From: Ectocarpus siliculosus
Taxonomy: Eukaryota > Sar > Phaeophyceae > Ectocarpales > Ectocarpaceae
DNA length: 64,000 bases
Direction: 5' to 3'
NCBI GenBank assembly: GCA_000310025.1
Contig: FN648616.1
Coordinates: 38,499-102,498 of the forward strand
Below the pieces are notes generated by a model. The model saw only the letters and a list, made by a program, of their open reading frames with translations. It searched no databases and was not told the DNA's origin. The position numbers were made by a program, and so were the translations under genes. This document shows positions 56,401 to 64,000 of the stretch, one piece after another (the stretch's first letter is position 1; each line of letters starts with the position of its first letter).

Positions 56401-59400
56401 CCTGCAGCGGGAGTGTGTGCTCTTGACAAACTGACACGACATCCAAAAATCGGAGGTTTGTATGCTGAGCTCCTGCTCCTCCGTGCGAGAGATTTGAGAA
56501 AAACCTGCGTTGGATTAATATATAACTTCAACATTTGGGAGGTACATCCCCGTTGTACCTGCATATTTGTGAAGAGATTCCAATGGCGCATCTTGAAGCG
56601 AGCAAAGAGGATTGTTCGGCACCCCAAATCATTGTGAGAGGCAGTCGAAAAGACAGAGACCGTAGTCGGGCTAATGTATTGGTGCGGGCCGATTTCGTCA
56701 GAAACGTACCTCAAATACAATTGCAGACAGACGGCTCATACTCTCTCCGATCCCACTCTCATACAGAGTGCCCCAATCCATTGCACTTCTTTCCGGCTAC
56801 ACATTCGAACCTCAAAAGCCAGCTCTGACGAAAAAGCTCACGTGTGTCACCCTTCAAAGAGAGAACAAAGAACCCTATCCTTACCTACCTATAATCCTGA
56901 GCCCTAACCCTCACCTGCTCTTCGACCTGCGTGCGAAGCGTGGTGCGTGCGAGCTGGAAGCCCAGACCGGACGCAATCGTCGCGCACGCCGTCGACACCA
57001 GCGCGCCCTGCAACACCCCCCCGAACACCACCCCCGACCCCAAAGCCAGTACGATCGACAGGAAGTCCACGCAAAACGTCTTGGCGACGACCCTGCGACA
57101 AAGGGTGGCATGCACACGCGCCGGGAGGGGGTCAGATGACTGGAAACTTGTGTGCTCGGGATGTATTGTATCCTAATGCAACGACCGGCGTGTTGTTAGT
57201 GGTCAGCCAGTAAGCGTGGCCGATGCCATCCAAAAAAAAAACACGCGACCAATAATCACGCCAACACACGAACACACTTATCGACATTCGTGTTTCGGCA
57301 TGACGGCTGCGATGCCAGTTTCGACAGCAGTACCACCAGCATGATGGGCAGGAATTCCACAGAAGAAAAGAAAAGTATCCGCTGCCCTTGTGGCGGATGC
57401 CGCAAAAAGAGGGGAAGCAGGGAAACGGAGTACTGGATCTTACTCCTGTCTCACCATCATGTTTCCCGGGGAAAATGTTTCGAATCGTTCTTAACATCGT
57501 TCTCAAAATTGTCACAGAGAATTGAGTGGATGATCGGCAGACGAAGACCATCATATCGTGGCATGCGGAAAGCCCGTCAGGCACAAGAACTATCAGCCAG
57601 CAAAAGCAGAAGCAGCAACGGCAGTTACATGCCTAATCCAAGACCGCACATCACTATTCGAGATGAAAGGAAAGGACCCGGTCAGGGTTGAGTTGGCATG
57701 GTAAGGTATGAAGGGGCAGTTGGGTGACCTGTTGCGACCTGGTTCGAAAATGAGTGGATAATTCGCGTTGAGCGGGCATGACCATTTCTTGAAGTCGGCT
57801 TTGGGCGGGGGGGGGGGCAGGATAGAGCGGCGGTGGGGATGGGCGAGACGTGTACTTGTAGCTCGATCTCGTGCACACAGCCGTGATATATTGTACAGTA
57901 GAGTCTTCAACTCTCACAACGCCACGCAATGCGGCCGTTGATTTTTTCGCTCCCTGGCCTCCGCCGTCGATTCCTCCCTGGCCCGCGACCACGATGAAGT
58001 CTTGGGTTGAAATTAGCACACGGAATAACTCGGAAGAAAGTGATCGTCAAAAAATAAAAATAAAATTAGGGTAACTGACGCACGTCTCACCAGCCTCCAA
58101 GGAAGTAAGCGTAGCGTACTGGCCCCAGGCCGTCGAAAAACGCTAGGAAAGACTCCACATTCTCCTTGATGCCGGTGTCTTCTCCAAAGTCCAGCCCGAG
58201 AGCCTTTACAACGTTGTGTGGAGCGGCAAAAGAGCGGCTAAGCATATTTGCTGCCGCCAAAAAACAACGGCGGTACTGGGTTGAGGCTCCACGAGCTACG
58301 CTCTTAGTCTTAGCCTCGACGGCCAAAGGCTACGGAGTTTTGGCGTTGAGGAAGGTTCAGACGTGTTCATCGTTTTAGAGTGGAATAGGAGCATGGCACG
58401 TCAACGACGAGGGTCGGTGCCTTTGCAATGGCGTTGTTGTTGCGCTTAGCCTTGATGGCAAGAGCAACACAGGTGGGGAAAAGGTTCAATAGTGGCGGTC
58501 AGGCTGCGCTCACGTGATACACACGTCCACCTAAAATCTCCCGCAGCACTACCCTCCTGAGCCTCAAGGCAGAAATTCTCAAAAAGAAGAGGAAGCAATC
58601 ACGCCAGCGTAGAGTGCTGACAAAAACTTGTGGCGTGAGCTTTACGATAGGCGTGTACGCCCCACGACCGCCATGGGGCTGTTCCGTTACAAGAATTAGA
58701 GCAGTCACTTTGTGCCACCAGGGCAGCCCCTTTCGCTGGTTACAACAACATCTGGTCCGCCGAAGAACTGCTGTGCGTGTAGCCTTGAGGTTGGTTCATG
58801 CTCTGGCTTGGAGGACATTCGAGTCCACCCAAGAGGGGTGAATCGGGAGCATTGCGACGCCTTGACTGCCAGTGTTCTCCACCAATCTGCAACGAATACT
58901 ACTTACCCGCGCTGTACATCACACACGCGCGGTGGAGACTCAACCCTCGAGTCCAAAAATTGCAGCAGTGTGTTGGTGGACGAATAAAAAAAGCAGCAGG
59001 TACCCAGACACAATGAAAAACGCTTTCAATGGGGCGCATCACACACAAGGTGGTGCCGGCTTGTACAATTCCTCACCGAAACAAGCGCAGCCCGGCCCCC
59101 TAACCTTAGCGTTGCTGCTGCAACCGCTAGTGCAATGGCGGAAATCACCAGCGAGCCCTTGCCATCCTCCACCAAGCTGTCAGTCGCGACATCCTCCCCC
59201 GCTATCGATTCCCGAGCCCCTCGCAGAGCCTTTGCAGCGGAGAGTGTGGCTCTCGTCATGTCTCGCCTGCTGTCCCAGACCTCAATGTGTGCTTTCAGGT
59301 TTGCTTGTCTCAGCTTCTCGGGCACCTCTGCAGGTTGGTTCATGTTCATGTTGGGCCGATGCGGCGCGATAGGGCGATGATGTGGGGTGGATGACACAAC

Positions 59401-59499
59401 ATGCGGGTGCTTGGGATACGCGACGAAGGGGCGGGCGAGGAGCGCATGGCAGAAGGAGGGTGCGACCAAGAGAGGAGGAAGGACCCGGAGTAAAAGCAT
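53006..59499 (-). CDS. VTT-domain membrane protein (TVP38/TMEM64/DedA, SNARE-associated), 530 aa
   Basis: Seven GT-AG exons (59499-59077, 58275-58091, 57092-56915, 56319-56199, 55070-54987, 54081-53969, 53494-53006) chain with matching phases to exactly 531 codons including TAG at 53008-53006. The N-terminus MLLLRVLPPLLVAPSFCHAL is a signal peptide followed by a basic, Pro/His-rich stretch, as in bipartite plastid presequences of algae with complex plastids. A hydrophobic segment near residues 121-141 follows (VISAIALAVAAATLRLGGRA). The VTT domain shows VLALGSGVVFGGVLQGALVS...LGFQLAR, then GFKTVVTLRLAPVLPIPLGA + YNY, and SLPLPVFLSGMAVGSLKPYL + LDSY, then a final membrane helix LALVGTFFVVVLVGTFA. 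Family members act as lipid scramblases or transporters. The about 160-residue C-terminal tail (LEWLDLWGIERSSLPDWFTT) has no known domain. Confidence 0.88.
53969..54081 (-). CDS. VTT gene exon 6
   Basis: Acceptor ctgacggccacag, donor gtgaga. LGVFGKQMVDG then the last membrane helix. Confidence 0.85.
54987..55070 (-). CDS. VTT gene exon 5, 84 nt
   Basis: Acceptor cacgccgctgcag, donor gtgagt, phase 1 at both ends. YGTTSLPLPVFLSGMAVGSL then KPYLLDS, the segment after the VTT signature. Confidence 0.88.
55163..55345 (+). repeat. Two-copy tandem repeat in a VTT-gene intron
   Basis: A unit of about 90 bp (AGCAAACGGGACGTCATATT, then GACTCG, GTGACTTC, CGCACACAAAAG) is repeated with about 80% identity. 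Confidence 0.65.
56199..56319 (-). CDS. VTT gene exon 4
   Basis: Acceptor tcttgcgccacag, donor gtgagt, 121 nt. Encodes the amphipathic helix LEKVVSEEGF and the signature LRLAPVLPIPLGAYNY. Confidence 0.88.
56915..57092 (-). CDS. VTT gene exon 3 (core VTT segment)
   Basis: Acceptor accctttgtcgcag, donor gtgagg. FLSIVLALGSGVVFGGVLQG and the conserved LAR arginine are here. Confidence 0.88.
58091..58275 (-). CDS. VTT gene exon 2
   Basis: Acceptor ggagcctcaacccag, donor gtgaga. Encodes the lumen-side helix ending DGLGPVRYAYFLGG. Leaves phase 2. Confidence 0.78.
59077..59499 (-). CDS. VTT gene exon 1 (start and targeting sequence)
   Basis: ATG at 59499-59497 chosen because it immediately starts a hydrophobic signal peptide. 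The frame is open further upstream, but that part lacks targeting character. Donor gtgagg at 59076, phase 0. Confidence 0.75.
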
Positions 59500-61069
59500 G
59501 GTTGCTCTCGTCAGCTCGTGAGAGACAGAACAAGCGGCGGGGCTCTCTCCTCTCGGGCCGCTGCAACTTCGGTCGGCCTCAACGCCGTGCGCGCGCGAGG
59601 TGTGTGTGAACCAAAACGCCGCCAACACTTTTCTGTTCCGAAATCCGAACCAAAGGATCGAAACACCTAGCAACGTAGTGTGATATAAGCTTTTAACTGG
59701 GTTTGTGTTCTGATGTGGAGCACTGCGAACCAATCACAAGTGAGGTGTGGTTCTACTAGCAAGGGTGGTTCTGCTAGCACGTCGGGTCCAAGGGATGTTT
59801 GGTCAACGCTGTCGATGCTCGTGATGCAATCACGGGTCTCTGTTGTGCACAAGGGGTAGAGTCGAATGTGGTCTCTTTTAGTCAGCCTAAGGTGAACTCC
59901 TGATCATCAAGAACACCTACTGTAACTCAACCGCTTATCTATCCAATCTCACGAGGCTGTCCAATGCTATGCTAAGGCGTCACACTCAACACAACGCTAT
60001 GGGGACGGCACTCACGCTCACCTAAACCCTTGTCGAAGCTATGCCAAGCGGCTTCTGATCAAAGGGGTTGGCTGTAGGAGCTCTGAAAAATCAGAATAAT
60101 CCAAATACCTTGGGGACTCCAGGGAAACGGGTATAACTTCAACCATACGGTTACAATCTGCGGAGCTTCCTACAACATTGCCCCACCCTTGCTTCGCGGA
60201 ACAATTCCCCTAAATTTTTTCGTGGAAAAGAAAATAACATAAAACGGTAGGAAGCTCTTCGAAATGATCAAAGTACTCCCCCCCCTCCCGTTTTCCATTG
60301 CTAAATACTTTAAAAACAAAGAACCACTCCATATAATAATCATACTTTGCCCCTCCTACACGGGTTTCGACATTTTGTTTCTTACTGCGACTTTGTGCAC
60401 TTAAATGCGGGACACGGTTCTCATCCATACTGAAATCCTAGTGGGAACTTTGCTGAAATAGGGGTGAAAGGCTTCACTTCTTGGCCAATCCGACCCACCC
60501 ATATCAAGACATACTTCTTGCGGTTCCAGACTAATGGGCTGAAACCAACTCTTCTCAATCGCGGGAAACGTACTTTCAAATTGCTAACTTGCTGAACCAT
60601 TCTGCCCGGGTACTCCCAACTACCGCCTCAACCAAGCAGGATTCTAAACAACCCTGGAATGCCACCGACAGCCCCATAGAAAACCAGAGTTTTACCCCTG
60701 ACCCATAGGCCCTGCCGATGACACCCAACGCTGTTCTTCCTCCTACCAGCACTGACCAGTATTATTAAATGTCCCGTCTCTCTCGGTTGTCCTGCTAGTA
60801 AACTTGAAATGTCGCGTTCTGCTAAGATCTGAAGAGCACACCAGGATTACTATCATCTGAAGATCGCCTAGAGTTGGGGAATGACACGATTCTGTAGTCA
60901 CCGACCCACCCAACTCTGCTCCACGCAAAATAAATTAATGACGTTGCCTATAAAAAATCAACTCATGTATCCATTAACAGTACCTTGGGCTCAACGACAC
61001 ATCCAATGACATGCCTTCCCCAACCACTTGGAGTAACATAAGATGAGATCAAAACATAAAACACAACAC
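59500..61069. other. Promoter side of VTT gene, then AT-richer gene-free DNA
   Basis: The VTT promoter must lie just above 59500, but no TATA box is obvious. From about 59900 the sequence becomes AT-richer and lacks coding frames, a change that leads into the tandem arrays. Confidence 0.45.
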
Positions 61070-61670
61070 AAGAAGGAGGCTTCTAGGCATGTCCGATACC
61101 ATGCACTACCCAATTGCTTGACGAGAATAAGCATAAACGTAAACACAAAAAGGAGGCTTCTAGGCATATCCGATACCATGCCCTACCTAATTGCTTGACG
61201 AGAATAAGCATAAACATAAACACAAAAAGGAGGCTTCTAGGCATATCCGATACCATGCCCTACCCAATTGCTTGACGAGAAGAAACATAAAACATAGACA
61301 CAAAAAGGAGGCTTCTAGGCATATCCGATACCATGCACTACCCAATTGCTTGATAAAGTAAACATAAACACACACACAAGAAGGAGGCTTCTAGGCATAT
61401 CCGATACCATGCCCTACCTAATTGCTTGACGAGAATAAACATAAAACATAAACACAAGAAGGAGGCTTCTAGGCATATCCGATACCATGCCCTACCCAAT
61501 TGCTTGATGAGAAGAAACATAAAACATAAACACAAGAAGGAGGCTTCTAGGCATATCCGATACCATGCCCTACCCAATTGCTTGACGAGAATAAACATAA
61601 ACATAAAACACAAAAAGGAGGCTTCTAGGCATATCCGATACCATGCCCTACCCAATTGCTTGATGAAACA
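61065..61670. repeat. Minisatellite, 76-79 bp unit, 8 copies
   Basis: AGGAGGCTTCTAGGCAT recurs at 61073, 61151, 61228, 61306, 61382, 61460, 61539 and 61616. The rest of the unit is TCCGATACCATGCCCTACCC, AATTGCTTGACGAGAATAA and an A/C-rich spacer that absorbs the length variation. Confidence 0.92.
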
Positions 61671-61992
61671 TATACGTAGATAACCACGGACAACAAGGGG
61701 ATAGCCAACTTCCCTCACTATGAATACCCACATCCCACCAGTTGCATCACCGACACCGTCGATATTTCGATACATCCATATCCTCGTACACCTAAACACT
61801 AGGCCAGCTGCGGAGGTAGTTGCGGTCCCAGGAAGATCCCACTCCAGAAGAATAGATAGTCGATGGTGCCAGGAACCAGATGTCCTTCCCGAGCTCGTAG
61901 CAGAAGAGGGGAGGTCGATCGACACATGATTATGAGTCGAGCCCTGCACCCTTACTGGAGAAACTCCCTCTGATGGAGCACCATAACTAAAG

Positions 61993-62750
61993 CGGGAGGT
62001 CAACACCGTGTGAGGGTGTGTCGCGAACTCGATCCCGCCCGGGGAAGCACATCACCGACGGAACACAGGAACAAAGACGGGAGATCAACGACACGTGATG
62101 GTGTGCCAAGACCTCGATCCCGCCCGGGGAAGCACAACACAGACGGAACACAGGAACAAAGACGGGAGATCAACGACACGTGATGGTGTGCCAAGACCTC
62201 GATCCCGCCCGGGGAAGCACAACACAGACGGAACACAGGAACAAACACGGGAGATCAACGACACGTGATGGTGTGCCAAGACCTCGATCCCGCCCGGGGA
62301 AGCACAACACCGACGGAACACAGGAACAAAGACGGGAGGTCAACGACACGTGATGGTGTGCCAAGACCTCGATCCCGCCCGGGGAAGCACAACACCGACG
62401 GAACACAGGAACAAAGACGGGAGATCAACGACACGGGATCGTGTGCCAAGACCTCGATCCCGCCCGGGGAAGCACAACACAGACGGAACACAGGAACAAA
62501 CACGGGAGGTCAACGACACGTGATGGTGTGCCAAGACCTCGATCCCGCCCGGGGTAAGCCCAACACCGACGGAATGCAGGAACAAAGACGGGAGATCAAC
62601 GACACGGGATCGTGTGCCAAGACCTCGATCCCGCCCGGGGAAGCACAACACCGACGGAACACAAGAACAAAGACGGGAGATCAACGACACGTGATGGTGT
62701 GCCAAGACCTCGATCCCGCCAGGGGAAGCACAACACAAACGAACACGAGA
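61993..62750. repeat. Satellite, exactly 85-bp unit, 9 copies
   Basis: CTCGATCCCGCC starts at 62028, 62113, 62198, 62283, 62368, 62453, 62538, 62623 and 62708, always 85 bp apart with no indel drift. Most units carry CACGTG; units at 62453 and 62623 carry CACGGGATCGTG instead, giving a two-unit (170-bp) pattern in the right half. Confidence 0.95.
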
Positions 62751-62759
62751 AGCATACAC

Positions 62760-62967
62760 ACTCTGACTTCCTCCTCTTTTCATCTCCCTTCGTCCCTCTT
62801 TTCCTTCTCCTTCTATTCCTTCTCCTTCTTCTTGGTTTCCTTCTTCTTCTTTTCATTTTCCTTCTTTTCATTTTCCTTCTTTTCATTTTCCTCCTTTTCC
62901 TTTTCCTTCTTTTCCTTTCCCTTTTTTTTTTTTTTTTCCTCCCCCCCCCCCCCCGGTTCCCCCCCCG
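62760..62967. repeat. Polypyrimidine tract ending in poly(T) and poly(C)
   Basis: About 180 bp of CTTCTTTTC-type sequence, then T runs and C runs. Prone to polymerase and base-calling error; the exact lengths are not trustworthy. Confidence 0.85.
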
Positions 62968-63165
62968 GTGTTTGCCATCGGGGTTTGGGTTTTCGTCGCT
63001 TGGCAACGACGTTGTAAAACAAGCCCCCCACTCGGTGTTTGCCATCGGGATTGTGTTTTCGTCGCTTGGCAACGACGTTGTAAAACAAGCCCCCCACTCG
63101 GTGTTTGCCATCGGGATTGGGTTTTCGTCGCTTGGCAACGACGTTGTAAAACAAGCCAATTCACT
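62968..63165. repeat. 66-67 bp tandem repeat, 3 copies, each with a hairpin
   Basis: GTGTTTGCCATCGGG recurs at 62968, 63035 and 63101. Each unit contains CGTCGCTTGGCAACGACG, with CGTCG and CGACG pairing around CTTGGCAA. Confidence 0.88.
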
Positions 63166-63618
63166 TCGTGAACTCGGCAACCAGGTTACCGTTTTTTTTT
63201 TTACCTCGTTTTTTTTTTTTGCGGTAACCATAATGGTGGTCGAGTAGATCATGTTGTGCGGGGTCGAGAAACCTCACTCCGCGCAACGGGGGATGATCGC
63301 ACCACGTTGTGTTAAAATGGTCAAGCTTCCTCGAGGCAGTTACACAGTGCTTACAACTGTCTCTGGAAGTGAAAGCACCAGAAAATAAATTAAGTCATAC
63401 GTAGCTGTCATCCGTACGCAAGGAAGTAAGCACAAGATGCCGAACACCCTTAGCAGGATGCAGCTCACCCTTCATGCGACTCGCCAAATACCTCACGGCG
63501 CTTCGCGCTTGGTGATGTGAGAGCCTGGTCCGGTGAGAACCCGGCGTGCTCCGTCCCGGCTTTGTAGGGATGCGAGGTCAATGGTCAAACGACTACGGCA
63601 TGCACGACTATGAGTACA

Positions 63619-64000
63619 CCCCCCCCCCCCCCCCGGGGTTGCCCTCCGGGGTGGGGTTTCCTCCCCTGGGAAACAACTTTTAAAAAAAACCCCCCCCCCC
63701 CGGGGTTGCCCACCGGGGTTGGGTTTTCCTCCCTTGGGAACCACCTTTTAAAAAAAACCCCCCCCCCCGGGGTTGCCCACCGGAATGGGTTTTCCTCCCT
63801 TGGCAACCAACTTTTAAAAAAAACCAAATTCCCCCCTGAAATCCGCTACCAAGGTACCGGTGTTTTTTTTTAACCCCGTTTTTTTTTTGGGGGGAAACCT
63901 AAAGGGGGGCCAATAAAACAAGGTGTGGGGGGGCCAAAAAACCCCCCCCCCCCCAACGGGGAAGAACCCACCCCCTTGTGGTAAAAAGGGCAAACTTCCC
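63619..64000. repeat. Degraded copy of 62941-63330, probable low-quality sequence
   Basis: The order of elements repeats the previous block: poly(C), three about 66-bp units, the T-run pair, then AAGGTGTGGGGG where the first copy has CATGTTGTGCGGGG, to AAACTTCC versus AAGCTTCC. Differences are almost all mergers into homopolymers (TCGTCGCTTGGCAACGACGT becomes TCCTCCCTTGGGAACCACCT). Confidence 0.7.

Noticed and set aside
57290-57691. Plus-strand 133-codon frame inside a VTT intron
   Set aside because: Basic, Ser-rich, no family and no splice support; it lies in the intron of a confidently modelled gene.
61338-62006. Minus-strand 222-codon frame of repeated 26-residue units
   Set aside because: It exists because the minisatellite period averages a multiple of three; no start context, no family, no splice sites.
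61993-62750. CRISPR-like array
   Set aside because: Units are contiguous with no unique spacers, and the setting is eukaryotic.
62265-63252. Long frames on both strands across the 85-bp and polypyrimidine blocks
   Set aside because: Translation of satellite and CT-rich tract; Phe/Leu- or Lys/Arg-only stretches are artefacts of composition.

Overview
This window looks like nuclear DNA of a multicellular stramenopile, most likely a brown alga of the Ectocarpus type. That assignment is an inference from gene architecture, not from a database match. Genes are split into short exons by long GT-AG introns, there are many CAG/CTG runs, there is a large FNIP-repeat gene family, one gene encodes a plausible plastid-targeted VTT membrane protein, and eukaryotic copia, LINE, SINE and TA-inserting DNA transposons are present. 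There are no bacterial operons, rRNAs or CRISPR arrays. Splice sites below were read by eye and checked only for reading-phase agreement.

Layout. (1) 309-15541 (+): one giant gene of at least 14 exons (about 3,000 residues) with three IQ motifs, long coiled coils and weak resemblance to dynein-stalk sequence; its 5' end may lie outside the window. An intron holds a tRNA-derived SINE. (2) 17080-19291 (-) and 34830-37145 (-): two paralogous FNIP (IP22) repeat genes that share homologous flanks, i.e. a segmental duplication. (3) 22164-29330: a DNA transposon with perfect 24-bp inverted ends and a TA target duplication. It carries a copia retrotransposon (23576-28995) with two LTRs that look identical and a 5-bp target duplication. 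(4) 32310-34580 (+): a decayed 5'-truncated LINE next to the second FNIP copy. (5) 39258-40540: a tandem duplication, one copy of which carries an 804-bp MITE; the other copy shows the empty site. (6) 41800-44480: isolated exon-like pieces of unidentified plus-strand genes. (7) 46974-50650 (-): a multi-exon coiled-coil, Ser/Ala-rich protein gene. (8) 53006-59499 (-): a complete seven-exon VTT-domain (TVP38/TMEM64/DedA) gene of 530 residues. (9) 61070-64000: stacked tandem arrays (78 bp, 85 bp, 66 bp), homopolymer blocks, and a terminal stretch that looks like a poorly base-called second copy of the preceding repeat block.

The identified genes do not form one pathway. The coherent themes are a recently duplicated, internally repeated FNIP receptor-like family with patterned variability, and layered transposon history that can be dated relatively from nested insertions and empty sites.
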